64,000 nt of DNA, from the NCBI RefSeq assembly GCF_025961205.1, contig NZ_JAOQNH010000001.1, positions 2,194,001 to 2,258,000 on the forward strand, in the 5' to 3' direction. Source of the stretch: Azospirillum fermentarium (GTDB taxonomy: Bacteria > Pseudomonadota > Alphaproteobacteria > Azospirillales > Azospirillaceae). The position numbers and the translations under genes were made by a program. Positions 26,980 to 36,205 of this stretch are shown piece after piece (positions within the stretch are counted from its first letter, which is position 1; every line of letters starts with the position of its first letter). Below the pieces are notes generated by a model, which was not told where the DNA came from, did no database searches, and saw only the letters and a program-made list of their open reading frames with translations.

Positions 26980-28056
26980 TTAGTTGAACGAGCGTTTCTT
27001 CAACTTGTAAACATAGGAAATCAGCTCGGCCACGGCACGATAATGTTCGGCCGGAATTTCCTCGTCCACCTCCACCGTGGCGTAAAGCGCACGGGCGAGG
27101 GGGGGATTTTCCACCACCGGTACCTCGTTCTTTGCCGCCACCTCGCGGATCTTCAGGGCCAGGCTGTCCACCCCTTTGGCAACCACGAAGGGCGCTCCCA
27201 TCTGTTGGGTGTCGTACTTCAGCGCGACGGCGAAGTGGGTCGGGTTGGTCACCACCACGTCGGCGGTGGGGACGTTGGACATCATGCGGCTGCGGGCGCG
27301 TTCGAAACGGATCTGGCGGATGCGCGACTTGACCTCGGGGCTGCCTTCGGACTGCTTGTGCTCGTCCTTGACCTCCTGCTTGGTCATCTTCATCTTCTTG
27401 CTGTACTGGTAACGCTGGTAGAAGGTATCGGCGGCGGCGATGATGAAGACGACGCTGGTCACCCCGATGATCAGGGTCTTCACCAGATCATCCATCTCCT
27501 TGAGAAGCTGGAGCAGGTCGATGCCGATGAAATGCTGCACCGACAGCACCATGGGCTGCAACGCCAGATAGGCGACACCGCCCACCACCGCCATCTTCGC
27601 AATGCCCTTGAGCAATTCAACCGTCTGCGGAACCGGTGACAGCAGGCGCTTGATCCCGGCGATGGGGTTGAGCTTTTCGAATTTGGGAATGATCAGTTCC
27701 CAGGAATAGGTGAATCCCTTCTGCACGATGGTTCCCGTGGCCCCGGCAATCATCAGCATCAACAGCGGCAGCCACAGCGCCCACACCATGTCGCGTAAAA
27801 CCCGCAGCATGATGCGCCCCACATTGCCCGCATCCATGGGAAGATCGGACACCCGCTCGATATAGAAATTCAACGCGCTGAACAGGTCGCGCAGCATGCC
27901 GGGCAGCAGGGCGATGAGGATGACAAGCGCTGCCACCATGATGAACGACAGCGGAACCTCCTGGCTCAGAGGCCAGTTGCCCTGCCGGTGCGCTTCATCA
28001 AGCTTCTTTTGCGTCGCGTCTTCTGTTTTCGACGACTCATCGGCATCTTCAGACAC
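26980..28056 (-). CDS. flhB: Flagellar export apparatus protein FlhB
   Basis: 358 residues. Charged N-terminus (TEDATQKKLDEAHRQGNWP), four hydrophobic segments, and a cytoplasmic C-terminal domain with the autocleavage motif NPTH (Asn271-His274) followed by FAVALKYD. FlhB switches the flagellar type III export gate from rod/hook to filament substrates. It starts with GTG 28056 (a GAGG site upstream) and lies 27 bases after fliR. Confidence 0.97.
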   Translation of the reverse strand: MSEDADESSKTEDATQKKLDEAHRQGNWPLSQEVPLSFIMVAALVILIALLPGMLRDLFSALNFYIERVSDLPMDAGNVGRIMLRVLRDMVWALWLPLLMLMIAGATGTIVQKGFTYSWELIIPKFEKLNPIAGIKRLLSPVPQTVELLKGIAKMAVVGGVAYLALQPMVLSVQHFIGIDLLQLLKEMDDLVKTLIIGVTSVVFIIAAADTFYQRYQYSKKMKMTKQEVKDEHKQSEGSPEVKSRIRQIRFERARSRMMSNVPTADVVVTNPTHFAVALKYDTQQMGAPFVVAKGVDSLALKIREVAAKNEVPVVENPPLARALYATVEVDEEIPAEHYRAVAELISYVYKLKKRSFN

Positions 28057-28083
28057 GGGGGGCGCCTCATGGCCGGTCCGGGA

Positions 28084-28857
28084 TCAGCCCGGATTGAGAA
28101 ACTGGATGAAGGTGGATTCGAATTCCCGCAGCCAGAACATCATCATCGCCGACAGCGTCAATGCCAACAGAAAAAGCCCCAGCGCCACCTGCAACGACGT
28201 GAACAGGAAGAACACCTGCACCTGCGGCGCCAGCTTGTTCATCAGCCCGAGCGCCAGGGCGAACAGCATGCCGGTGATGATGAAGGGGGTGGACATCTGC
28301 ACCCCCACCACGAAGCTGTGGGCCACCATCTTGCCCACCATGTCGGCCATATCGCCCACCGGCATGGCCGTTCCCGGCTTGAACAGGGTGTAGCTGTCCA
28401 CCACCGCCATGATCAGCAGGTGGTGGAAATCGGTGATGAAGATCAGCAGCAGCCCCAGCCACCCCAGCATGGCGCCGGTCAGCGACCCCTGCGTCGCCAT
28501 GGCTGGGTTGAACATCTGGGCGTTGGCCAGCCCCGATTGGGTGGCGATGATGGTGCCGGCCACTTCCAGGGCCCCCATCAGCAGCCGGGCGACCGTGCCC
28601 AGGAACACGCCGATGGTGATCTCCTCCACCATCAGGACCATCAGGAGGAGGGCGCTCTGCGGCTCCGGCGGCAGGTTCTGACGGACCACGGGGGCCACCA
28701 GCACGCTGACCGCCAGCGCCAGCAGCAGGCGCGTGCGCGAACTGACGAAGGTGTCGCCGATGGCCGGCATGATCATGAAGGCGCTGCCGATGCGGGTGAA
28801 CACCATCAGCCAGACATAGATCTGATCGGCGATGACCGCCTGAAGGATGGAATTCAT
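28084..28857 (-). CDS. fliR: Flagellar export apparatus protein FliR
   Basis: 257 residues, strongly hydrophobic with about six membrane segments; FTRIGSAFMIMPAIGD near the N-terminus and GLLLIFITDFHHLLIMAVVD in the middle are typical. A component of the inner-membrane export gate with FliP, FliQ and FlhAB. Positioned between fliQ (9 bases upstream) and flhB. Confidence 0.96.
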   Translation of the reverse strand: MNSILQAVIADQIYVWLMVFTRIGSAFMIMPAIGDTFVSSRTRLLLALAVSVLVAPVVRQNLPPEPQSALLLMVLMVEEITIGVFLGTVARLLMGALEVAGTIIATQSGLANAQMFNPAMATQGSLTGAMLGWLGLLLIFITDFHHLLIMAVVDSYTLFKPGTAMPVGDMADMVGKMVAHSFVVGVQMSTPFIITGMLFALALGLMNKLAPQVQVFFLFTSLQVALGLFLLALTLSAMMMFWLREFESTFIQFLNPG

Positions 28858-28866
28858 CGCCGCGTC

Positions 28867-29205
28867 TTACCGCGGAACGCCGCTGGGCGTGCCGAAGGGG
28901 CCGCCCGGTCCGCCCGGTGACCCCGGCGCCGTGCCGGTCCCCACGGCCACGATGCGGTCGATGATTTCGCGTTCGAAGAACCCCGTCATCTGGCCCAGCA
29001 TGAAGGGCATCAGCAGAATGGTCAGGCCGAAGACCAGCAACAGCTTCGGGACCATGGCAAGGGTCTGTTCGTTGATCTGGGTGACGGCCTGGAACACCGA
29101 AATGAGCGTGCCCACGATCATCATGGACACCAGGATCGGCCCCGCCACGATGACCAGGGTCACCAGGGACGTGCGGCAGATTTCGATGACGTCGGTTTCG
29201 TTCAT
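28867..29205 (-). CDS. fliQ: Flagellar export apparatus protein FliQ
   Basis: 112 residues with two transmembrane helices (about 15-40 and 52-75); core residues 1-88 match FliQ (VSMMIVGTLISVFQAVTQIN, KLLLVFGLTILLMPFML). Family members are usually about 88-90 residues; this one carries an extra C-terminal tail of about 24 residues rich in Gly and Pro (APGSPGGPGGPFGTPSG). The next gene fliR starts 9 bases later, so the tail is the true end of the frame. Confidence 0.95.
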   Translation of the reverse strand: MNETDVIEICRTSLVTLVIVAGPILVSMMIVGTLISVFQAVTQINEQTLAMVPKLLLVFGLTILLMPFMLGQMTGFFEREIIDRIVAVGTGTAPGSPGGPGGPFGTPSGVPR

Positions 29206-29269
29206 GGCCTGCTGTCCCCGGAACGCGCCCGCCGGGCGGTCCTGGCCGGTGCCGCTGACGCGCGCGGCG

Positions 29270-29578
29270 TCAAATGGGCATGCGCAGGATTTCCTGATAG
29301 GCGGTGATGACCTTATCGCGCACGGTGGTGACGGTTTGCAAGGTCACTTCGGCGTTGGTCACCGCCTGGATCACGTCGGTCAACTCGGCCTGGCCCACGG
29401 CGGCCTGAGCGCTCATGGTTTCACCGGCCTTCATGGTGTTGACCGAGCTTTTGACCGCCTCCTCCAGCACGTCGCCGAAGCTGGGGCCGTCCGCACGCGG
29501 GGCCATGCCGCCGCCGGACGTGCCGCGGGCGGCGGTGTTGGCATAGGCTGAAATGGCGGCGTTGACGTTGGCGACCAT
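29270..29578 (-). CDS. fliE: Flagellar hook-basal body protein FliE
   Basis: 102 residues. The C-terminal half (VGQAELTDVIQAVTNAEVTL, TVRDKVITAYQEILRMPI) is diagnostic for FliE, the adapter between the MS ring and rod. The N-terminal 40 residues are Gly/Ala-rich and disordered. ATG 29578. No signal peptide, as expected for a type III export substrate. Confidence 0.95.
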   Translation of the reverse strand: MVANVNAAISAYANTAARGTSGGGMAPRADGPSFGDVLEEAVKSSVNTMKAGETMSAQAAVGQAELTDVIQAVTNAEVTLQTVTTVRDKVITAYQEILRMPI

Positions 29579-29640
29579 GGCTCAAGGCTCCCCGAATGAC
29601 GGCACCGGCGGGTGACCGCGCAGATAATAACAGCCGCGGA

Positions 29641-30051
29641 TCAGGTGCGCAGCAATTCCAGCGTGCGGGTCAGCATCTGTCGGGCGGTGTCGATGGCCGA
29701 CAGGTTGGCTTCATAGGTCCGCTGGGCCTCGCGCATGTCCATGGCCTCGACCAGCGTGCTGACGTTGGGCAGCAGCACATAGCCGTCGGCGTCGGCGCTG
29801 GGGTGGGACGGGTCGTAGCGGCGTTCGAAGTCCGATTTGTCCACGCCGATCTTGGCGACCTTGACCGTTTCGACGCCCAGCTTGCGGTCGAGTTCATTGG
29901 CGAAGGTGATGGTCTTGCGGCGGTAGGGAAGGTCGCCGGGGGTTTCCGCCGTGGTGTTGGCGTTGGCCAGGTTTTCCGAAATGACCTTCAGCCGCGCGCC
30001 TTGCGCCTTCATGCCGGCGGCCGATGCAGCCATGGATTTGTACAGGTCCAT
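29641..30051 (-). CDS. flgC: Flagellar basal-body rod protein FlgC
   Basis: 136 residues. The N-terminal rod signature SAAGMKAQGARLKVISENLANANT and the C-terminal DMREAQRTYEANLSAIDTAR are typical of FlgC, a proximal rod subunit. Normal length. Thirty-one bases after flgB. Confidence 0.97.
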   Translation of the reverse strand: MDLYKSMAASAAGMKAQGARLKVISENLANANTTAETPGDLPYRRKTITFANELDRKLGVETVKVAKIGVDKSDFERRYDPSHPSADADGYVLLPNVSTLVEAMDMREAQRTYEANLSAIDTARQMLTRTLELLRT

Positions 30052-30082
30052 CGCGGTGCCTCCTTCCTGCGGTCACACCGGC

Positions 30083-30496
30083 TTACATGCCGCCGCTGTT
30101 GCCACGGATCGCCATCTTTATCATCCCCACCTGCTTGCGGTAGAGGTTGATCATGGTCTGGTAGTCGTTGGACGTCTGCGATTGCTTCAGCATCTGCTCT
30201 TCCAACACCACCGCGTTGCCGTCGGGGGCGGTTTCATACGGATCGCGCTGCCGCTGTTCCTTGGCGATGCCGCCAGGGCCCAGCGTGCCGGTCAAATGGG
30301 TGGTGGACGTGGTTGACGGCTTCAGCCGCCGCGCGTCGGCCAGCGCATCGCGGAAATTGAAAGGCTTCAGATCGTTCGGCTTGTAATCCGGCGTGTCGGC
30401 GTTGGCGATGTTCTGCGACAGGGTTTCCTGCCGCTGGGTCAGCCAGTCCATCCGCCGTGACAACAGCTTGAACAGGCCCATGTTACCGAGATCCAT
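30083..30496 (-). CDS. flgB: Flagellar basal-body rod protein FlgB
   Basis: 137 residues. LSQNIANADTPDYKPNDLKP is the flagellar rod motif; the C-terminal EEQMLKQSQTSNDYQTMINL is FlgB-like. Proximal rod subunit. First gene of flgB-flgC-fliE-fliQ-fliR-flhB-cckA on the minus strand; a candidate CtrA site lies about 95 bases upstream. Confidence 0.97.
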   Translation of the reverse strand: MDLGNMGLFKLLSRRMDWLTQRQETLSQNIANADTPDYKPNDLKPFNFRDALADARRLKPSTTSTTHLTGTLGPGGIAKEQRQRDPYETAPDGNAVVLEEQMLKQSQTSNDYQTMINLYRKQVGMIKMAIRGNSGGM

Positions 30497-30589
30497 GGCA
30501 CACGCCTTTCGCGTTTTCCCACCGGCCTTGCCACGCCCGCCGCATCCGCGCTTCCTCCGGCAGGCATCGTCAATGGTCGCGGGTTTTCG

Positions 30590-30604
30590 TTAATAAAGTC
30601 TGAA
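30590..30604 (-). promoter_or_regulatory. Candidate CtrA-binding site upstream of flgB
   Basis: On the minus strand TTCA-N7-TTAA, a 7-of-8 match to the CtrA consensus TTAA-N7-TTAA, 94 bases before the flgB start. A GANTC methylation site (30602-30606) overlaps its edge. It would place the flagellar operon and cckA itself under CtrA. Confidence 0.4.
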
Positions 30605-30629
30605 TCCCATGTCCCCCGTCAGGGGTTCC

Positions 30630-30667
30630 CCCAAAGCAAACCGCCCTTTCCAGGGGGGAAAGGGCGG
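30630..30667 (-). terminator. Rho-independent terminator of lpxC
   Basis: Perfect 11-bp stem CCGCCCTTTCC (30641-30651) / GGAAAGGGCGG (30657-30667), followed on the minus strand by TTTGCTTTGG; 38 bases after the lpxC stop. It separates lpxC from the flagellar operon. Confidence 0.75.
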
Positions 30668-30704
30668 GAACCGATGAAGGCGGGTCAGTTTGGGAGGAAG
30701 ACGG

Positions 30705-31634
30705 TCAGGCGACCGCCACATGACGGCCGAAATCCTGCCACGCCGCCGGGGGCGGCTCGAAGCACCAGGCGCTCTGGTCGGCCATCAGGGCGCGCAGCAG
30801 CTTGTTGTTCAGCGCATGGCCCGAGCGGCAGCCGTGGAAGTGGCCGACGATCGGGGCACCGGCCAGATACAGGTCGCCCACGGCGTCCAGGATCTTGTGA
30901 CGGACGAATTCATCGTGGAAGCGCAGGCCACCCTCGTTCATCACCGTGTCGCCGGAGATGACCACCGCGTTGTCCAGCGAGCCGCCGCGGACCAGACCGA
31001 CGCTGCGCAGATAGTCCACCTCGTGCAGGAAGCCGAAGGTGCGGGCCTCGGCGATGTCGTCGCGGAAGGCGTCGGCGGCCAGCGTGAAGCTGCGGTTCTG
31101 GCGGGCGATGACGGCGTTGTCGAAATCGATCTCGAAGCTGTAGCAGGTCTCCGGCGCGGGCGCGAAGGAGGCGGACTTGCCGCCTTCGGTCACCTCGACC
31201 GGCTTCAGGATGCGGATTGCGCGGCGGGGGGCCGTCTGCATGGCCAGGCCGGCGGTTTCCAGAAGGGCCGTGAAGGGAGCCGCGGAGCCGTCCATGATCG
31301 GCACTTCCGGTCCGTCGATGGTGATGACGGCGTTATCCACCCCGGCCCCGGCCAGGGCGGCCATCAGATGCTCGACGGTGCCGATGGTGGTGCCGTGGCT
31401 GTTGCCCAGGACCGTGCACAGGCGGGTATCGACCACCTGATCCCACAGGGCGGTGATGTGGGCGGCGGGGCCCAGCTTGTCGCTGCGCACGAAACGGATG
31501 CCGGTTCCGGCGTCCGCCGGGGCAATCGTCAAGGACACGTCGTCGCCGGAATGCAGCCCGACCCCGGTGCAGTGGACAGGCCGCTTCAGCGTATGCTGAA
31601 AAAGATTTTCCGATTTCACGTTGATCTTCTTCAC
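30705..31634 (-). CDS. lpxC: UDP-3-O-acyl-N-acetylglucosamine deacetylase
   Basis: 309 residues, the zinc deacetylase committing to lipid A synthesis. Recognisable: RPVHCTGVGLHSGDDVSLTI at the N-terminus, VEHLMAALAGAGVDNAVI, RHKILDAVGDLYLAGAPIVG with the second zinc region, and HGCRSGHALNN. GTG 31634 is chosen because it begins the conserved domain (KKINVKSENLFQHTLKRP) and has an AGGATC site; the frame is open 80 codons further but without similarity. It has its own upstream region after the ftsZ terminator, with an inverted repeat that may be an operator. Confidence 0.95.
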   Translation of the reverse strand: MKKINVKSENLFQHTLKRPVHCTGVGLHSGDDVSLTIAPADAGTGIRFVRSDKLGPAAHITALWDQVVDTRLCTVLGNSHGTTIGTVEHLMAALAGAGVDNAVITIDGPEVPIMDGSAAPFTALLETAGLAMQTAPRRAIRILKPVEVTEGGKSASFAPAPETCYSFEIDFDNAVIARQNRSFTLAADAFRDDIAEARTFGFLHEVDYLRSVGLVRGGSLDNAVVISGDTVMNEGGLRFHDEFVRHKILDAVGDLYLAGAPIVGHFHGCRSGHALNNKLLRALMADQSAWCFEPPPAAWQDFGRHVAVA

Positions 31635-31680
31635 GGCACTTGATCCTGTCTTGTCCGGTTGGGGTATCCCCGCAGAGATT

Positions 31681-31699
31681 ATGTTGGCGATTCCAACAT
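31681..31699. promoter_or_regulatory. Inverted repeat upstream of lpxC
   Basis: ATGTTGG-CGATT-CCAACAT, perfect 7-bp arms with a 5-base centre, 47-65 bases before the lpxC start. A GANTC site sits across the centre (31689-31693) and, read on the minus strand, a CATAAT sequence that could serve as a -10 element overlaps the arm. The operator role is inferred. Confidence 0.4.
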
Positions 31700-31802
31700 T
31701 CCTCTCGGCGCTTCCCCGTGACTCTTCACTATCACCGCCCCCGGTCCAGGACAAATCACTCTTTATTACGGAATGTTGCAAAGCAATGGGGCGGGGAGGG
31801 AG

Positions 31803-31840
31803 CAAAAAAGAGCCTCCGCGGACCTTGCGGTCCGGGAGGC
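31803..31840 (-). terminator. Rho-independent terminator after ftsZ
   Basis: On the minus strand a 13-bp stem with one mismatch (31840-31828 region pairing with 31824-31812) is followed by TCTTTTTT. It lies about 130 bases after the ftsZ stop and closes the dcw cluster. Confidence 0.85.
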
Positions 31841-31970
31841 CAGGGATCGGAATTAACATTGTGGTGGAGCCCACCCGAGCCAGTCGCCCGAAGGCGGCGG
31901 ACCCGGATGGGGTGCTGTCATTCCTGTTCCGTCAGGTGCTGGGCCGGCAGCCGGTGGGACCGGCGGACGG

Positions 31971-33695
31971 TCAGTTGGCCTGACGGCGCAGGAAGGCGGG
32001 GATATCGAGGACGTCCTCTTCGTGGGAGGCCATCTTCGTCCCGTGCGGGGTCGGGTCCACGGTCACCCGCGGGGCCTGGGCCTGGGGAGCCGCAGGAGGG
32101 GCGGACACCGCCGGGGCCACGGGCGGCAGAGCCTGCCGCGGCGGTTCGGCGGGGGTTTCCTCCTTGCGGCGGCCAAGGCCGGTCACGCGGCTGAACAGGG
32201 ACTGGCGCTTCTTGGGCTCCTCCGCATAGTGGTGCTGCTGCGGCTGGGAAGCCGGAGCGGGGGGAGCCGACATGGTGACGGGCGGGGCGGCCATGGGCGC
32301 GCGCTGGCCGGGGTCCATCGGCTGCGGCGGGATGAAGGCGCCGTCGCGCCGTTCGGTCGCCAGCGGGCTGATGGGGGGCCGGGGGGCTTCCATCGGGGCC
32401 GCCTGATGGGCGATGTGCTGCGGGGCGGCGGTCTGGTAGGCCGGGGCCGGCTGCGGGGCCGGTTCCGGGTGGGCGACATCGGCTACGTGCGGCGCCACAT
32501 GGGGGGCGGCGGTCTGGGCGACCGGGGCTTCCATGACGAAGGCGGATGCCGCGCTGGCGATGGTCTGGGGCTTTGGGGCGGTCTGGGCCGGCGTCTCGGC
32601 GCGAATCGGAGCCGCGGCCGGGGCGGCGCCCGTCAGGCCGGGGGCGGCGGGCTTGCGGCTGCGGTCGCTGACCAGCGACAGGTTGACCGCCTGCGCGGCG
32701 CCCGCGGCGTTGCGCGGGTTGGCCATGATGGCGGCGTCGATGCCGGTGGCGACCACCGACACGCGCATGACACCTTCCAGCGAGCTGTCGAAGGTGGAGC
32801 CGAAGATGATGTTGGCGTCCGGGTCCACCTCGTCGCGGATGCGGTTGGCGGCCTCGTCCACCTCGAACAGGGTCATGTCGTAGCCGCCGGTGATGTTGAT
32901 GAGCACGCCGCGCGCACCCTTCATCGACACGTCGTCCAGCAGCGGGTTGGAGATGGCGGCCTCGGCGGCTTCGATGGCGCGGCGTTCGCCGCCGGCCTCG
33001 CCGGTGCCCATCATCGCCTTGCCCATCTCGGTCATCACCGAGCGGATGTCGGCGAAGTCCAGGTTGATCAATCCTGGCATGACCATCAGGTCGGTCACGC
33101 CGCGCACGCCCGAATGCAGCACGTCGTCGGCCATCTTGAAGGCGTCGGCGAACGTGGTCTTTTCGTTGGCGATGCGGAACAGGTTCTGGTTCGGGATGAT
33201 GATCAGCGTATCGACGTACTGCTGCAGCTCGGCGATGCCCGACTCGGCCAGCCGCATGCGGTGCGCGCCTTCGAAGTGGAAGGGCTTGGTCACCACGCCC
33301 ACGGTCAGGATGCCGCGTTCACGGGCCGCCCGCGCGATCACCGGGGCCGCACCGGTGCCCGTGCCACCGCCCATGCCGGCGGTGATGAACACCATGTTCG
33401 AGCCTTCCAGGTACTGGACGATCTCGTCGATCTGCTCTTCCGCCGAGGCGCGGCCGATGTCCGGCTTGGACCCGGCACCCAGACCGCGGGTGACGGTGGT
33501 GCCGAGCTGCAGGCGCTTGTCGCACAGGCTCCCTTTCAGCGCCTGGGCGTCGGTGTTGCCCACCACGAAGTCCACCCCTTCCAGGTTGGACTTGATCATG
33601 TTGTTGACGGCATTACCGCCGGCGCCCCCGACGCCGAACACAGTAATCCGAGGCTTCAGTTCAGGTTCGATCTGGGGAAGGGTCACGTTGATCAT
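31971..33695 (-). CDS. ftsZ: Cell division GTPase FtsZ
   Basis: 574 residues. Tubulin-like core at about 15-325 with N-terminal [16 protein letters not shown] and the GTP signature GGGTGTG (109-115), followed by a long Ala/Pro/Gln-rich disordered linker (about 330-555) and the conserved C-terminal peptide [12 protein letters not shown] that binds FtsA. Long linkers are usual in alphaproteobacteria. ATG 33695 has a GGAGG site. It is separated from ftsA by 190 bases, room for its own promoter; two GANTC sites (33724 and 33803) lie there. Confidence 0.98.
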   Translation of the reverse strand: MINVTLPQIEPELKPRITVFGVGGAGGNAVNNMIKSNLEGVDFVVGNTDAQALKGSLCDKRLQLGTTVTRGLGAGSKPDIGRASAEEQIDEIVQYLEGSNMVFITAGMGGGTGTGAAPVIARAARERGILTVGVVTKPFHFEGAHRMRLAESGIAELQQYVDTLIIIPNQNLFRIANEKTTFADAFKMADDVLHSGVRGVTDLMVMPGLINLDFADIRSVMTEMGKAMMGTGEAGGERRAIEAAEAAISNPLLDDVSMKGARGVLINITGGYDMTLFEVDEAANRIRDEVDPDANIIFGSTFDSSLEGVMRVSVVATGIDAAIMANPRNAAGAAQAVNLSLVSDRSRKPAAPGLTGAAPAAAPIRAETPAQTAPKPQTIASAASAFVMEAPVAQTAAPHVAPHVADVAHPEPAPQPAPAYQTAAPQHIAHQAAPMEAPRPPISPLATERRDGAFIPPQPMDPGQRAPMAAPPVTMSAPPAPASQPQQHHYAEEPKKRQSLFSRVTGLGRRKEETPAEPPRQALPPVAPAVSAPPAAPQAQAPRVTVDPTPHGTKMASHEEDVLDIPAFLRRQAN

Positions 33696-33885
33696 GTCAA
33701 CCTCCACAACTTTATTTAATTCCGATTCGTATTATTCAGTCTTTTGACTGTTCCGGATTTTTCCGGCTTTGGTTTTTTGGGTGCGTGCCCCGCTCCCAAC
33801 CCGATTCGCCTAAATCATCAGGGGGGCGGAGAGCAAGGGGAAAACCGTCGCGGGGGTGCGGCGGCGCCGGGGCGTTGCGTCATGG

Positions 33886-35154
33886 CTACAGGTTCTCCCG
33901 CAGCCACAGGCCGACCCGCCCCAGAAACCCGCTCGGCGCCGCCGCCTCCTGGGTGATCAGGGAGAGTTCGGCGGGGGTGCGCACGGCGTGCAGCAGCAGC
34001 CCTGCGGCGGTGGCATAGGCCGGCCCGCCGTTGGCATCCGCCAGCCCGCGGATGCGGGTGGGGCGGCCCAGGCGGATCTGCTTGTCGAGGATCAGTTGGG
34101 CAAGGTCGCGGGTGCCCGGCAACTGGCTGGCCCCGCCGGTCAGCACCACCCGCCGGCCCGACAGCTTGCCGAAGCCGGACTGCTCCAGGCGGGAGCGGAC
34201 CAGCTCGAAGATCTCTTCAAGACGCGGCTGTATGATGCGGACGAGAAAGGATTTCGGCACCGGGTTGGTCTGGGGCCGGTCGTCGTCGCCGATCTGGGGG
34301 ACGTCGATGATCTCGCGCTCGTCGGCGGCGTTCACGATGGCGCTGCCGTACAGCGTCTTCAGGCGTTCGGCGTGGATGACGCCGGTGTTCAGGCCGCGGG
34401 CCACGTCGTTGGTGACATGCGCCCCCCCCACCGGGATGCTGTCGGTCCACACCAGTTGGCCTTCGAAGAAGACGGAGATGGTGGTGGTGCCGCCGCCCAT
34501 ATCGATGCAGGCCACACCCAGTTGCATCTCGTCCTCCACCAGACAGGCGAGGCCGGAGGCATAGGGCGACACCACCATGCTTTCGAGATTGAGGTGGCAG
34601 CGGGCGGCGCAGTTGCGCAGGTTGCGGATGGATCCGGCCCCGGCGGTGATGACGTGGATCTGGGCGCCGAGCCGGGTGCCGTACATGCCCTTGGGGTCGC
34701 GGATGCCGCGGTGGTCGTCCACCGAGAAGCCCACGGGGAAGGCGTGGATCAGCGCCTGGTCGGGACCGGCCTGGATCGAGCGGGCGTGGGACAGCACCCG
34801 GCGGATGTCGCCGTCGCTGATTTCCGCGCCGCCGATGCCGATTTCGGCATTCACGGTGTGGGAGACGGGATAGCCGCCGGAGATGTTGACCACCACCTCG
34901 TGGATGGTTTCCTCGGCCATCTGCTCGGCGGCGTGGACGGCGGCCCCGATGGAGGTCTCCGCCGCTTCCATATCGACGATGGCCCCGGCGCGGATGCCGG
35001 CGGCAATCTGGTGGCCGACGCCGGTGATGCGGATCTGCTCCTGCTCATCGACGCGGGCGATGAAGCAGCAGACCTTGGTCGAGCCGACGTCGAGCGCCGC
35101 GATGGTGCCCCCCCGCACCAGCCGCTTCGGCTTCTTGCCACCGTTGAAGCCCAT
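33886..35154 (-). CDS. ftsA: Cell division protein FtsA
   Basis: 422 residues. Actin-like ATPase with phosphate-1 (AALDVGSTKVCCFIAR), phosphate-2 (CIDMGGGTTTISVF) and adenosine (VVLTGGASQLPG) motifs and the inserted 1C domain; the C-terminus FLGRVGLWLREN is the amphipathic membrane-targeting helix. Tethers FtsZ to the membrane. Start chosen at ATG 35154 with a GGGG site; a GTG three codons earlier is possible. Confidence 0.97.
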   Translation of the reverse strand: MGFNGGKKPKRLVRGGTIAALDVGSTKVCCFIARVDEQEQIRITGVGHQIAAGIRAGAIVDMEAAETSIGAAVHAAEQMAEETIHEVVVNISGGYPVSHTVNAEIGIGGAEISDGDIRRVLSHARSIQAGPDQALIHAFPVGFSVDDHRGIRDPKGMYGTRLGAQIHVITAGAGSIRNLRNCAARCHLNLESMVVSPYASGLACLVEDEMQLGVACIDMGGGTTTISVFFEGQLVWTDSIPVGGAHVTNDVARGLNTGVIHAERLKTLYGSAIVNAADEREIIDVPQIGDDDRPQTNPVPKSFLVRIIQPRLEEIFELVRSRLEQSGFGKLSGRRVVLTGGASQLPGTRDLAQLILDKQIRLGRPTRIRGLADANGGPAYATAAGLLLHAVRTPAELSLITQEAAAPSGFLGRVGLWLRENL

Positions 35155-35242
35155 GTTCAGCACCCCATCACCCCGTCTGCTGCCCGCCCGATGCGGAACC
35201 CGTTCCCGATCCCCCCGCCGTTCCGGCCGCCCCGTCGCCGGA

Positions 35243-36205
35243 TCAGGGCTTGTTCTTGCGTTTCTTCTTGTCGTCCGCGTCCGGCATGGCCGCGGTTGAC
35301 GTCTGAAGCACCGCCCGGTCCTTCTGGCGCAGGTCCACGGCCACGAGGTCGCGGTCCAGCACCGAACTTCCGGTCTGCATTTCGGCCAGTTGGTGAAGGG
35401 CGCGTACCATACCGGCTTCCGGCAGGCGAATCATCACCCCGTTGTCGAGCTGGAGATCCCAGCGCCGGTCGCTGACCCACACGGCGGCGGTCAGGCGCTT
35501 GTTGATCTCCGGCACCTCTTCCAAGGCGGCCAGCAGCTTGGGCACCTGCTGCGGGGCGTTGGCGCCCACCACGTGGGGAAGCTGGTTGACGCGCTGGCTG
35601 CCCTTGCGCGCCATCTCCAGCGCGTCGGCCAGCGGGCGGCCGTCGCGGTCGATGACGGTGAAGGTGCGTTCGTGCTGCCAGATGGCCATGGGCTGGCGCT
35701 CGGACAGGCGGACATAGAGCGCGTCGGGCAGGCGCCGTTCGACCGACGCGCTCGACACCCACGGCAGGGATTCCAGCCGCTCCTTGGCTTCCACCAGATC
35801 GATGCCCAGGATCGGCGTGCCCTGGCGAGCACCCAGCGCCTCGAACAGCAGCTCCGACGAGGTTTCGACGCGCCCGTCCACCACCACCTCGCGCAGCGCG
35901 AAACCGGCGGTGGCGGTGGCGCCGACCATCGCCTCCTCGAACCGTTCCATGGTTTCGGCCACCGTGCCGGCCCGCCAGACCGACAGGGCGAACACCCCCG
36001 CCGCCACCAGCGGCAGGCCCAGCAGCGCCGTCTTCAGCGCCGGCTTGGCCCAGCGGGGCCACGCCCGCCGGCGGTTGCCGCGTTTGGCCGCGCGGGCCAT
36101 GGCCCGCGGCGGCAGGGGGATGTCACGATCCCGTGAGGGGCGGGCGCCGTGTGGGGTGCCCGAGGAAAGGCGGGGGTCCGGCCCGCCGCTCAGTCGTGCA
36201 GACAT
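35243..36205 (-). CDS. ftsQ: Cell division protein FtsQ
   Basis: 320 residues. Basic cytoplasmic N-terminus, one transmembrane helix (about 67-85), a POTRA domain starting at ALREVVVDGRVETSSELLF and the FtsQ beta domain (LPWVSSASVERRLPDALYV, ERQPMAIWQ, DGRPLAD). It recruits FtsL/FtsB and the septal synthase. The Lys/Arg-rich C-terminal end (DDKKKRKNK) is unusual for a periplasmic tail. ATG 36205 overlaps the ddl stop by 16 bases and has a GGAG site. Confidence 0.95.
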   Translation of the reverse strand: MSARLSGGPDPRLSSGTPHGARPSRDRDIPLPPRAMARAAKRGNRRRAWPRWAKPALKTALLGLPLVAAGVFALSVWRAGTVAETMERFEEAMVGATATAGFALREVVVDGRVETSSELLFEALGARQGTPILGIDLVEAKERLESLPWVSSASVERRLPDALYVRLSERQPMAIWQHERTFTVIDRDGRPLADALEMARKGSQRVNQLPHVVGANAPQQVPKLLAALEEVPEINKRLTAAVWVSDRRWDLQLDNGVMIRLPEAGMVRALHQLAEMQTGSSVLDRDLVAVDLRQKDRAVLQTSTAAMPDADDKKKRKNKP

